From: Solibacteraceae bacterium
GTDB taxonomy: Bacteria; Acidobacteriota; Terriglobia; Bryobacterales; Bryobacteraceae
NCBI GenBank assembly: GCA_021324015.1
Contig: JAJPJX010000095.1
Span: 24,898 to 88,897, forward strand
Length of the DNA: 64,000 nucleotides
Direction: 5' to 3'
A program made the position numbers and the translations under genes. Under the pieces are notes generated by a model, which did not search any database, had not been told where the DNA came from, and was given only the letters and a program-made list of their open reading frames with translations. Shown here piece by piece: positions 1 to 7,231 of the stretch. The number at the start of each line of letters is the position of its first letter. The stretch's first letter is position 1.

Positions 1-1408
1 ACAGCCAGTGCGCACCGCGCATCTCCACCGACACGGTGAACACTTTGTAAAAGGCGAAGAAAAAGGGGATCTGGAGCGCCATCGGCACGCACCCGCCCAT
101 AGGGTTCACGCCGTATTTCTTGTACAACTCCATCGTTTCCTGGTTTTGGTCGGCTTTGCGGGGGTCCCGGATGCTGATGCTCTTGTACTTTTCGTTGATG
201 GCCTTGATCTGCGGCTGGAGCGCCTGCATCTTCTTCATGGACTTCATGCTGGAGATCTTCAGGGGGAACAGCGCAAAGTTCAGGGCGATGGTCACCAGGA
301 TGATCGCCCACCCGTAGTTCCGGACCACGTGGTCATTCACCCAGTTCACGATCAGAAACAAGGGCTTCGCCAGTAGGCCGAACCAGCCGAAGTCCACGAT
401 CTGCTCCAGCTTGGGGTTTACCGAGCGGAGAATATCGATGTCTTTGGGCCCCACGAACAGCGAAAAGCGGTTCACCGAGCCGTTGCCCACAGCCGTGCCC
501 GCCATCGGAATCTCCTTCTCCTCGTATGGCGTGCGCACCGAATCGGAGAACGTCACGGATTCCACCGGGCCCGGGCTGTCGGGCAGGAAAGCGGCAACGA
601 AATATGTGTCTTCGACGCCGGCAAACGAGTATTGCCCGGTGAACTGCGCCGGGCCGTTCTTGGCCGCCTTGGCGGAATTCTTGACCAGCTTACCTTCGGC
701 CGTGTTGAAGTAGAGCGTTTGGGAGGCTCCGGCGGGGTTTGGCACCGCCATATCGCCGAAGCCGCCGCGCCACTCGATCAGCGCCGGAAGCGCTTTGCCG
801 CCGTCGCTCACTTCGGTGGAAATCTGCGAAAGATAGCTGTTTGCCTGGAACCGGAAGGTCTTGCGCGCCCGTGTCTGGCCGTTAGAGAACTCGAAGGTCA
901 CTCCCAGCCCGTCCGGATCCTTCTTGATGGCATATAGCGCCTGGTTCAGATCCACTGCAGGCTTCTGGCCGGAGAAATACAGCGAAAAGGGGGCACTGGT
1001 GGCGGAGGCGCCGTTTACCAGTTCCAGCGGCTTGCCCGAATGCGCCGCGAACTTCTTCAACAGCCAGTTATGCACCACCGCGCCGCGGTTGCTGAAAGTA
1101 ATCCGATACAGGTCGGTCTCGATGAAGACGCGCTCTTCAGCCTGCGCGGAAACGGGAGGGGTGGCGGGGATCGCGGAAGCGGGCGTGGCCGCCGGAATAG
1201 CGGTGGCCGGCGCCGCAGGCGCCTTCCCCTGGGATTGCGATGCCACCGGCTTTTTCGACGGCGGCGCGATCGTCTTGTAGAAATAAGGAGTTACGAACAG
1301 GACCGCGCCCATCAGCAGGAAGGCCAGCAGCAGCCGCAACTCCATCGACATCTCTTTGGGAGGCTCGGGCCCCCCGATCGTCATTCCGGCGTTATTTGGT
1401 TCGGCCAT
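1..1408 (-). CDS. yidC: Membrane protein insertase YidC (3' end outside window)
   Basis: YidC/Oxa1 insertase places membrane proteins into the inner membrane, alone or with SecYEG. The reading frame begins with ATG at 1408 and runs off the left edge, so about 469 residues are visible. Residues about 22-45 form the N-terminal signal anchor, followed by an Ala/Pro-rich linker and the large periplasmic beta domain typical of Gram-negative YidC. The conserved insertase core starts near residue 355 (NYGWAIILVTIALNFALFPL) with the cytoplasmic loop PLKISSMKSMKKMQALQP, and MGGCVPMALQIPFFFAFYKV follows. Position directly after rpmH, rnpA and yidD is the canonical order. The last two or three membrane segments are missing only because the window ends. 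Confidence 0.97.
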   Translation of the reverse strand, partial: MAEPNNAGMTIGGPEPPKEMSMELRLLLAFLLMGAVLFVTPYFYKTIAPPSKKPVASQSQGKAPAAPATAIPAATPASAIPATPPVSAQAEERVFIETDLYRITFSNRGAVVHNWLLKKFAAHSGKPLELVNGASATSAPFSLYFSGQKPAVDLNQALYAIKKDPDGLGVTFEFSNGQTRARKTFRFQANSYLSQISTEVSDGGKALPALIEWRGGFGDMAVPNPAGASQTLYFNTAEGKLVKNSAKAAKNGPAQFTGQYSFAGVEDTYFVAAFLPDSPGPVESVTFSDSVRTPYEEKEIPMAGTAVGNGSVNRFSLFVGPKDIDILRSVNPKLEQIVDFGWFGLLAKPLFLIVNWVNDHVVRNYGWAIILVTIALNFALFPLKISSMKSMKKMQALQPQIKAINEKYKSISIRDPRKADQNQETMELYKKYGVNPMGGCVPMALQIPFFFAFYKVFTVSVEMRGAHWL

Positions 1409-1457
1409 GCTGTCTTGACTTCGTTCCCTATTGATCGTCACTTCCGGTAGAATGCGC

Positions 1458-1754
1458 TTACGGGACGGGGTCCAGGCCGCCCTCGTGGAACGGATGGCAC
1501 TTCGCCAACCGCTTGAGCCCCATCCAGACACCTTTCGCGACCCCGTGCTTCTCCACGGCCTCACGCATATACTGCGAGCAAGTCGGATAAAAACGGCAGG
1601 CGGAAGGCAACAGGGGAGAGACCACCAACTGGTAGATTCGCAGGGTCCCGGTTACAGCCCGTTGCAGCGCTCGAACAGCCGGGCTACTTCCCGCCGGAGC
1701 ACGGGAAACGAGGCCTTCAGCACGGAGCGCCGGGGATTGATGACAATGGACCAC
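1458..1754 (-). CDS. yidD: YidD, membrane protein insertion efficiency factor
   Basis: Small inner-membrane-associated protein that assists YidC-dependent insertion. The family core is plain: [20 protein letters not shown], then [20 protein letters not shown] and a C-terminal [13 protein letters not shown]. The family is normally about 70-85 residues and starts only a few residues before LRIYQ. Here the only in-frame ATG (1754) lies deep inside rnpA, giving a 98-residue product with an unusual N-terminus. No ATG, GTG or TTG exists between it and the conserved core; a CTG at 1667 would give the expected length. Identity is certain and the start is not. It lies between rnpA (long overlap if ATG is used) and yidC, 49 bp upstream of the yidC start codon. 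Confidence 0.9.
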   Translation of the reverse strand: MVHCHQSPALRAEGLVSRAPAGSSPAVRALQRAVTGTLRIYQLVVSPLLPSACRFYPTCSQYMREAVEKHGVAKGVWMGLKRLAKCHPFHEGGLDPVP

Positions 1755-1942
1755 CGCGGACTCAACGATTCGAATTCCAGGCGGACGGCTTCCCGGATCC
1801 GCCGCTTGATGCGATTGCGGACCACGGCCGTACCCAGGGCGCGGGGCAGGGTGAGCCCCACCCGGCTGCCGCTGCCTTCCGGTTCCCGGACGTGGAACGC
1901 CACAAAGAAAGGCCCCGTGAATTTGGCGCCTTGCTGGTACAC
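1652..1942 (-). CDS. rnpA: Ribonuclease P protein component (start uncertain)
   Basis: Protein subunit of RNase P, which matures tRNA 5' ends with the RNA subunit. The RNR signature is present ([15 protein letters not shown]), as are the usual [13 protein letters not shown] and C-terminal helix. The coordinates use the GTG at 1942, but that start cuts through the conserved N-terminal motif. The same frame is open upstream to a TGA at 2000-2002 and reads [18 protein letters not shown], exactly what RnpA proteins have. In that stretch there is no ATG, GTG or TTG, only CTG (1969) as a plausible codon. The true protein is therefore probably at least 9 residues longer. It sits just downstream of rpmH and overlaps the yidD frame. 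Confidence 0.92.
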   Translation of the reverse strand: MYQQGAKFTGPFFVAFHVREPEGSGSRVGLTLPRALGTAVVRNRIKRRIREAVRLEFESLSPRWSIVINPRRSVLKASFPVLRREVARLFERCNGL

Positions 1943-2002
1943 TCTACGGAAATCCGAGGATCGTAACAGACGAACACGTTTCGGAAAACCAGCGATAGAT
2001 CA

Positions 2003-2152
2003 CTACCTCTCGGAGCTGACCGTCAGTTTCTTACGGCCCCGAGCGCGGCGGCGTGCCAGGACGGCTCGTCCATTCTTGGTTTGCATCCGTGACCGAAACC
2101 CGTGCGTCTTGGCGCGCCTGCGGTTATTGGGTTGAAAGGTGCGTTTCGGCAT
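2003..2152 (-). CDS. rpmH: 50S ribosomal protein L34
   Basis: 49-residue, extremely basic L34 protein of the large ribosomal subunit, beginning [20 protein letters not shown] and continuing [20 protein letters not shown]. This is the standard L34 pattern and length. It is first in the rpmH-rnpA-yidD-yidC cluster. The stop TAG is immediately followed by TGA in the rnpA frame. A promoter-like sequence lies just upstream at 2169-2197. Confidence 0.98.
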   Translation of the reverse strand: MPKRTFQPNNRRRAKTHGFRSRMQTKNGRAVLARRRARGRKKLTVSSER

Positions 2153-2168
2153 TTTCGTTCAATCTACC

Positions 2169-2197
2169 AGTATAAAGCAGCCGGAGCGGAGGGGCAA
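2169..2197 (-). promoter_or_regulatory. Probable sigma-70-type promoter of rpmH operon
   Basis: Read on the minus strand there is TTGCCC (2197-2192), a 17-nt spacer, then TATACT (2174-2169), placed 17 nt before the rpmH ATG. The two hexamers match the consensus at 4 of 6 and 5 of 6 positions with ideal spacing. No transcript data; assignment by pattern only. Confidence 0.5.
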
Positions 2198-2235
2198 CGG
2201 CGAGGCGCGACGTGTCAAAAATACACGCGTGTGCT

Positions 2236-2322
2236 TCAGCGCCCCACCGTGGGAGGAGACGAGAGCATGGAGAGGAGAAGGCTAAATACCACCAAAATGG
2301 CCAACCCACCGGCAACCAGCAT
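2236..2322 (-). CDS. Possible 28-residue single-span membrane peptide
   Basis: A short minus-strand frame starts with ATG at 2322 and encodes MLVAGGLAILVVFSLLLSML followed by SSPPTVGR and a stop. It is preceded by AAGGAG ten nucleotides before the ATG, a proper ribosome-binding site. The product would be almost entirely one hydrophobic helix with a short polar tail. It lies in the gap between divergent rpmH and the racemase gene, where no other gene is present. The frame stays open far upstream but that part is antisense to the racemase and looks like a shadow. I do not recognise a family. The evidence is composition plus ribosome-binding site only. Confidence 0.35.
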   Translation of the reverse strand: MLVAGGLAILVVFSLLLSMLSSPPTVGR

Positions 2323-2412
2323 AGGTCCGAGACTCCTTCTTTCGCGAGGTAGTGCAATTTCGGGGCCGAACGTTTCAGCCGCGGCCTCCTTGCAGTGTGG
2401 TACGTTGCCGGT

Positions 2413-3711
2413 ATGCGATTGGATTTGGCGTTCGGCAAAACCGGCCTGACCGTAGACCTGCCGGAGGGGTTCCAATATCGGATTCTGGAGGCGCGGTCGG
2501 CGAGGCCCCTGGGCGATCCCCAGGCTGCCATCGAAAGCGGCTTGGATCACCCTGTTGGCACGCCGCCAGTCACGGAACTGGCGCGCGGGAAGCGCAGCGC
2601 CGCCATTTCCGTTTGCGACATCACCCGGCCGGCTCCCAACCGCCAGGTCCTCCCTCCCCTGCTGCGCCGCCTGGAATCCGGCGGAATGCCGCGCGAAGGC
2701 ATCACCATCCTGATCGCCACGGGACTGCATCGCCCCGCCACCGAGGCCGAGATCCGCGAGATCTGCGGCGACTCGATTGCGGCCGCTTACCGGGTGGTGA
2801 ATCACAACGCCCGGCAACTGTCGGAGCACCGTCACCTGGGCGCCACCGCGTCCGGCACGCCGGTGTACGTGGACGAGCGCTTTGTCTCCGCCGATCTGCA
2901 CATCACTCTGGGCTTTATCGAGCCGCACCTCATGCTGGGGTATTCCGGCGGACGCAAGCTGATCGCCCCCGGGCTGGCGGCCCAGGAAACCATCAAGGTG
3001 TTGCACAGCCCCCGCTTCATGCGCGACCCGCGCGCGGTGGAAGGCTCCATCGAGGACAACCCGCTGCATCGCGAGCTGCTCGAAATTTCGCGCATGGCCC
3101 GGCATGACTTTCTGCTGGACGTAGCTCTGGCCCGCAACCGCGCCATCGCCGGCGTGTTTGCCGGGAGCCCCCTGGAAGCCCACCGCCGCGGGGTGGAATT
3201 CGTGTCGCGGGTGATGTTGGAGACTCTGGAGGAGCCCGTGGACGCCGCCATCACGACTTCCGCCGGCTATCCCCTGGACCTGACGTTTTACCAAGCCGTT
3301 AAAGGCGTTACGGCCGCGTCGCACATCGTGAAACCGGGCGGTAAAATCCTGCTGCTGGCGGCCTGCGAGGAGGGTGCGGGCGCCCCGGAATTCCGCCGTA
3401 TGCTGCTCGAAAACCCCTCCGGGAGGAAGTTCCTCGAGCATATCCGGCAGGTGCCGGAGGTGGTGGTGGACCAGTGGCAACTGGAGAAACTCGGGCTGGT
3501 CACCGCCGCGAAGGACGTGCTCTTCTACGTGCCCGGCCTGCCGGCCGAATATCACGCCTCGTTGTGGGGAAAATCGTTTCCCACCGCAGCGGCGGCGATC
3601 CGCGCTCTGGCCGAATCGCTGCCGCCGCGAGCGACTGTGGCGGTGATTCCGGAAGGGCCTTACGTGCTGGCCAAGGCCAGTTCCGGCGACCGCGAAGCCG
3701 TAGGGGTATGA
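2413..3711 (+). CDS. larA: LarA-family nickel-pincer racemase (lactate racemase-like)
   Basis: Cytoplasmic enzyme of the LarA family, whose founding member interconverts D- and L-lactate with a nickel-pincer nucleotide cofactor. Several family motifs are visible: CDITRPAPN near residue 75, TGLHRP with the first catalytic-type histidine near residue 110, and FIEPHLMLGYSGGRKLIAPG near residues 170-190, containing the second histidine and the lysine that attaches the cofactor. Length (432 residues) fits. I chose the ATG at 2413 (MRLDLAFGK); an ATG 18 nt upstream is also in frame. LarA homologues act on varied alpha-hydroxy acids, so lactate is not assured. No cofactor genes (larB, larC, larE) are in this window. 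The gene ends one base before the convergent dismutase gene. Confidence 0.88.
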   Translation: MRLDLAFGKTGLTVDLPEGFQYRILEARSARPLGDPQAAIESGLDHPVGTPPVTELARGKRSAAISVCDITRPAPNRQVLPPLLRRLESGGMPREGITILIATGLHRPATEAEIREICGDSIAAAYRVVNHNARQLSEHRHLGATASGTPVYVDERFVSADLHITLGFIEPHLMLGYSGGRKLIAPGLAAQETIKVLHSPRFMRDPRAVEGSIEDNPLHRELLEISRMARHDFLLDVALARNRAIAGVFAGSPLEAHRRGVEFVSRVMLETLEEPVDAAITTSAGYPLDLTFYQAVKGVTAASHIVKPGGKILLLAACEEGAGAPEFRRMLLENPSGRKFLEHIRQVPEVVVDQWQLEKLGLVTAAKDVLFYVPGLPAEYHASLWGKSFPTAAAAIRALAESLPPRATVAVIPEGPYVLAKASSGDREAVGV

Positions 3712-3712
3712 G

Positions 3713-4327
3713 TTACTTTCCCGCGTTGAAACGGTCTTCGATGGCTTTCCAGTTCACCACGTTCCACCAGGCCGCGATGTAGTCCGGCCGGCGGTTTTGA
3801 TATTTCAAATAGTAGGCGTGCTCCCACACGTCCAGGCCCATGACCGGGAACTTGCCTTCCATGATCGGACTGTCCTGGTTGGCCGTGCTGTAGATATCCA
3901 GCTTACCCGCGGCATCCTTCACCAGCCAGGCCCAGCCGGAGCCAAAGCGCGTGGCCGCCGCACCGTTGAATTTCTCCTTGAACGCGGCGAAGCCGCCGAA
4001 GGTAGCGTTGATGGCCTGGGCTAGGTTTCCGACCGGATCGCCGCCGCCCCCGGGCGTCATGATGCCCCAGAACATGGAATGATTGCTGTGGCCGCCCCCA
4101 TTGTTTCGCACCGCGGTGCGGATGTTTTCCGGAACCGCCGCACAGTTGGTGGCCAGCAGTTGTTCCACGGTCAGACCGGCGAGGTTCGGGGCCGACTCCA
4201 GCGCCTTGTTCAGGTTGTTGACGTATGCGCCATGGTGTTTGCCGTGATGGATTTCCATGGTCATTTTGTCGATATGCGGCTCGAGCGCGTCAAAAGCGTA
4301 AGGCAATGGTGGCAGAGTAAATGGCAT
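3713..4327 (-). CDS. sodA: Superoxide dismutase, Mn/Fe family
   Basis: Cytoplasmic superoxide dismutase, 204 residues, converting superoxide to hydrogen peroxide and oxygen. Metal-ligand motifs are intact: [16 protein letters not shown] (first histidine, residue 27), [13 protein letters not shown] (second histidine), and [11 protein letters not shown] (aspartate and last histidine). The GGGH and FGSGWAWLV patterns are more typical of manganese or cambialistic enzymes than of strict iron enzymes, so the sodA symbol is a judgement. A strong ribosome-binding site (AAAGGAG) precedes the ATG. No signal peptide. Convergent with the racemase gene, with one base between the stop codons. Confidence 0.95.
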   Translation of the reverse strand: MPFTLPPLPYAFDALEPHIDKMTMEIHHGKHHGAYVNNLNKALESAPNLAGLTVEQLLATNCAAVPENIRTAVRNNGGGHSNHSMFWGIMTPGGGGDPVGNLAQAINATFGGFAAFKEKFNGAAATRFGSGWAWLVKDAAGKLDIYSTANQDSPIMEGKFPVMGLDVWEHAYYLKYQNRRPDYIAAWWNVVNWKAIEDRFNAGK

Positions 4328-4356
4328 ACGAGTCTCCTTTCAAGTCTCCTCTGAGC

Positions 4357-4391
4357 AAAAACCGTCCGGGCGCCTGAGCGTCCGGCAACGG
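4357..4391 (-). terminator. Intrinsic terminator downstream of gatA
   Basis: On the minus strand, 10 nt after the gatA stop, CCGGACGC (4385-4378), loop TCAG, and GCGCCCGG (4373-4366) form an 8-bp stem. It is extended by CCGT/ACGG (4391-4388 with 4365-4362) across a two-base bulge, and followed by TTTTT (4361-4357). Stem plus U-tract is the textbook rho-independent form. Confidence 0.8.
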
Positions 4392-4401
4392 TCCGAAACG
4401 G

Positions 4402-5847
4402 TCACAGGCCGGCGGCCCCGCCGGCTTTCTCGAACGCGTCGGCGAGCCGGAACATGGTCGGCTCGTCGAAGTGCCGCGTCAGAATCTGCATGCCCACGGG
4501 CAACCCCTCCGCGGTCTTGCCGCAGGGCACGCTCAGGCACGGGATGCCGGCCAGACTTCCCGTGATGGTGAAGATGTCGGACAGATACATCTCCATGGGA
4601 TCGTCGATCTTTTCCCCCAGCTTAAAAGCCGGGAACGGGGAAACCGGCGCCACCAGCACGTGCACCTGCTCGAAGGCGCGGCTGAAATCCCGCGCGATCA
4701 ACGCCCGCACCTTCTGCGCCTTCAGGTAGTAGGCGTCGTAATAGCCAGCGCTCAGCACGTAAGTCCCCAGCATGATGCGCCGCTTGCATTCCGCACCGAA
4801 TCCTTCGCCGCGTGTGGCCCGGTACATCTCGCTTAGCGTATCGGCTCCAACGGCCCGGCGGGTGTACCGCACGCCATCATAGCGAGCCAGGTTGGAGCTG
4901 GCTTCAGCCGTGGCGATGATGTAATAGCAGGCTATGGCGTAGTCGGTCGCCGGCAGGCTGATTTCCCGCACCTCGCAGCCTTGCTTCTTGAGCACCTCCA
5001 CGCCGCGGGCGATCAGGTCCCCCGTCTCGCTCGTCAAGTTTTTTAGATACTCCACAGGCAGGCCAAGCTTCAGGCCTTTTACCTGCCCGTCCAGGGCAGC
5101 CGTGTAATCCGGTACGGGTGCCTCGGCAGAGGTGGCATCCAGGGGGTCGCGCCCGGCAATTGCGCCCAACAAGACCGCCGCATCGTGCACCGTCCGGCCA
5201 AACGGTCCGATGTGATCCAGCGAGCTGGCGAAAGCGGTGAGCCCGTAGCGCGAAACACGCCCATAGGTCGGCGTGACGCCCACCACGCCGCAAAAGGACG
5301 CCGGTTGGCGAATGGAACCCCCCGTATCCGAGCCCAGCGAAACCACGGCCGTGCCCTGCGCGACCACCGCCGCTGAGCCGCCGCTGGACCCTCCCGGCAC
5401 GCGGTCCGGCGCGATGGGGTTGCGCACCGGCCCGAAGGCCGAATTCTCATTCGAAGACCCCATGGCGAACTCGTCGCAGTTGGTCTTGCCCAGCACCAGC
5501 CCGCCGGCTTCCTCCAGGCGCGTGACAGCGGTGGCGTCGTAGGGCGGCACGTAGTGCTCGAGCAGCCGTGAACCGCAGGTGGTGCGCACCCCCTTGGTGA
5601 CAATCACGTCCTTGATCGCCACGGGCACCCCGGCGAGCGGGCCGGGGTCCTCGCCGCGGGCGATCTTTTCGTCCACCCGGGCCGCGGCGGCCAGCGCGCG
5701 CGCGGGGCAGAGGTGCAGAAAGGCGTTGGTCTTAGGGTTCTCCGCCTCGGCGAAGCGCAGGGCTTCCCGCGCCAGTTCCGCGGCGCTGAACTCGCGCGCC
5801 CGCAAACCCTGCTGGACCCGTTCAATCGTGAAGGAAGCGATCTCCAT
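4402..5847 (-). CDS. gatA: Asp-tRNA(Asn)/Glu-tRNA(Gln) amidotransferase subunit A
   Basis: Amidase subunit of GatCAB, which makes Gln-tRNA(Gln) and/or Asn-tRNA(Asn) by transamidating mischarged tRNA; GatA releases ammonia from glutamine. The amidase-signature Ser-cisSer-Lys triad is visible: Lys79 in AIKDV, cis-Ser154 in PGGSSGGSAA, and nucleophile Ser178 in GSDTGGSIRQPA. The length of 481 residues is normal. It is last in a dciA-gatC-gatA run, 5 bp after gatC, and is followed by an intrinsic terminator. GatB is not in this window, so the complex must be completed from another locus. Confidence 0.97.
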   Translation of the reverse strand: MEIASFTIERVQQGLRAREFSAAELAREALRFAEAENPKTNAFLHLCPARALAAAARVDEKIARGEDPGPLAGVPVAIKDVIVTKGVRTTCGSRLLEHYVPPYDATAVTRLEEAGGLVLGKTNCDEFAMGSSNENSAFGPVRNPIAPDRVPGGSSGGSAAVVAQGTAVVSLGSDTGGSIRQPASFCGVVGVTPTYGRVSRYGLTAFASSLDHIGPFGRTVHDAAVLLGAIAGRDPLDATSAEAPVPDYTAALDGQVKGLKLGLPVEYLKNLTSETGDLIARGVEVLKKQGCEVREISLPATDYAIACYYIIATAEASSNLARYDGVRYTRRAVGADTLSEMYRATRGEGFGAECKRRIMLGTYVLSAGYYDAYYLKAQKVRALIARDFSRAFEQVHVLVAPVSPFPAFKLGEKIDDPMEMYLSDIFTITGSLAGIPCLSVPCGKTAEGLPVGMQILTRHFDEPTMFRLADAFEKAGGAAGL

Positions 5848-5852
5848 GGCTC

Positions 5853-6152
5853 TCAGCGTTCGATCACCTTGGGGACCTTGAAGTGGCCGGAGCCGGCTTG
5901 CGGAGCATTGGCCAGAGCGGTCTGCTGGCCTAGAGGCGGACGCTCACAATCGGGCCGCAGCGTGGCCGTCTCTCCGGCCTCGTAGAGCACCTGCGCCATG
6001 GGCTCCACGCCGGACGTATCCAGCTCCTTGAGCCGGTCCATGTGCGCCAGAATTTCGTCCAGTTCCGCCCGCATCCGCGCCACCTCGGACCCGGTCAGTT
6101 TTAGATTCGCGAGGTCCGCGACATAGCGCACCTCTTCTTCGCTGATCTTCAC
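5853..6152 (-). CDS. gatC: Asp-tRNA(Asn)/Glu-tRNA(Gln) amidotransferase subunit C
   Basis: 99-residue GatC, the small subunit that wraps GatA and GatB together. The family pattern is present: MKISEEEVRYVADLANLKLT at the N-terminus, LDEILAHMDRLKELDTSGVE in the middle, and a C-terminal extended segment ending GHFKVPKVIER. Start is GTG at 6152, overlapping the stop of the upstream dciA-like gene as GTGA, so translation is probably coupled. gatA follows after 5 bp. Confidence 0.95.
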   Translation of the reverse strand: MKISEEEVRYVADLANLKLTGSEVARMRAELDEILAHMDRLKELDTSGVEPMAQVLYEAGETATLRPDCERPPLGQQTALANAPQAGSGHFKVPKVIER

Positions 6153-6580
6153 GCCTGTGCCCTTTTTCGAGCCCGTTTGTAAATGCTCCGCAGAACCGGA
6201 TCGGCGATCTGATCCGCCTCGTCGGCAGCCAGCAGCGGGGCCTCCGCCTGCCGGGCGCGCCCGGGCGGCCGGCGCGCCGGCACCACCCGAAACTCGACCT
6301 CTTCGACCACGCCGCTGCCGATCTGCTTATCCAGGTTGCGCAGAATCTGCCCCGTCAACGCGAACAGTTGGCGCTGCCAGACGGCATCTTCCACTTCCAC
6401 GATGAGCCGGGTACGCACCATCCGGGCGGCCCGGGTGTGCGCCGCGATCTTTTTCCCCACCGCCGGCGGCCAGGCGGCACAGGCCACCTCTTCCGCGCTG
6501 ATGGGATCGCCGGGGATGTGGAGTTTCCGGATGAGCCTGCTGGCGCGTTCCATGTTGCCGGGACTCCCGCATTGTATCAT
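6149..6580 (-). CDS. DUF721/DciA-like protein
   Basis: Member of the DUF721 family. DciA, the characterised member, loads the replicative helicase in bacteria lacking DnaC/DnaI. The core is recognisable: AWPPAVGKKIAAHTRAARMV followed by RLIVEVEDAVWQRQLFALTG, the KH-like fold segment with the conserved W-x-x-x-L. A C-terminal tail of basic residues (SIYKRARKRAQA) may bind DNA. An internal ATG at 6553 (MERASRLIRK) could be the real start, giving 134 residues. First gene of an apparent operon with gatC and gatA. Role in replication is inferred from the family. Confidence 0.75.
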   Translation of the reverse strand: MIQCGSPGNMERASRLIRKLHIPGDPISAEEVACAAWPPAVGKKIAAHTRAARMVRTRLIVEVEDAVWQRQLFALTGQILRNLDKQIGSGVVEEVEFRVVPARRPPGRARQAEAPLLAADEADQIADPVLRSIYKRARKRAQA

Positions 6581-6633
6581 GCGCCCGCGAAGAGCCGGCG
6601 CCGCAGCCGCTCCGCCACGTGTAAGATGAAGAA

Positions 6634-7185
6634 ATGCTTATACTTGCGTCGCAGTCGCCGCGCCGCAGCGAGATTCTCCGGCAGGCCGGCATCCCCTTCC
6701 TGGCGCGCCCCGCGGACGTGGACGAGACACCCCTCGACGGGGAGGCGCCGGAAGTCTATGTCGTGCGCCTGGCGGAGGCTAAGGCGGTAGCCGTGCCGGC
6801 GGCTCCCGGCGAGGTCGTGCTGGGCGCCGACACAACCGTAACTATCGACGGCCAGACCCTCGTCAAGCCCGCTGACGCCGCCGACGCCACGCGCATGTTG
6901 GAACTCCTCTCCGGACGGCGCCACCGGGTGATCACCGGCATCTGCCTCAAGTCCGCGCGCGCTCTGGTGCGCGACTGCGCCATCACCCAGGTCTGGTTCG
7001 CCCGCCTCTCCGCCGCTGAGATTCAGGAGTACGTCGCCAGCGGTGAGCCCATGGACAAAGCCGGCGGGTATGCCATCCAGGGACTCGCCTCCAAGTTCGT
7101 ATCTCGCATCCACGGCTGCTACTGGAACGTGGTGGGGCTCCCCGTGGCGCTGGTCTACCGGCATTTACACAAGCTGGAGAGATAG
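6634..7185 (+). CDS. maf: Maf-family nucleoside triphosphate pyrophosphatase
   Basis: Cytoplasmic Maf/YhdE house-cleaning enzyme that hydrolyses dTTP, UTP and modified nucleotides to monophosphates. The N-terminal signature LILASQSPRRSEILRQAGIP is exact, followed by VLGADTTVTIDG with the catalytic aspartate and VITGICL. The DKAGGYAIQG motif near residue 140 carries further active-site residues. The length of 183 residues is usual. Divergent from the dciA-like gene across 53 bp. Confidence 0.95.
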   Translation: MLILASQSPRRSEILRQAGIPFLARPADVDETPLDGEAPEVYVVRLAEAKAVAVPAAPGEVVLGADTTVTIDGQTLVKPADAADATRMLELLSGRRHRVITGICLKSARALVRDCAITQVWFARLSAAEIQEYVASGEPMDKAGGYAIQGLASKFVSRIHGCYWNVVGLPVALVYRHLHKLER

Positions 7186-7231
7186 CCAGAGCTTTCCCGG
7201 ACTGCCCGGCAGTTGGTATACTCACTCCACT

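Noticed and set aside
2153..2412. Replication origin next to rpmH
   Set aside because: I found no run of TTATCCACA-like DnaA boxes, no dnaA or dnaN gene and no AT-rich unwinding region here.
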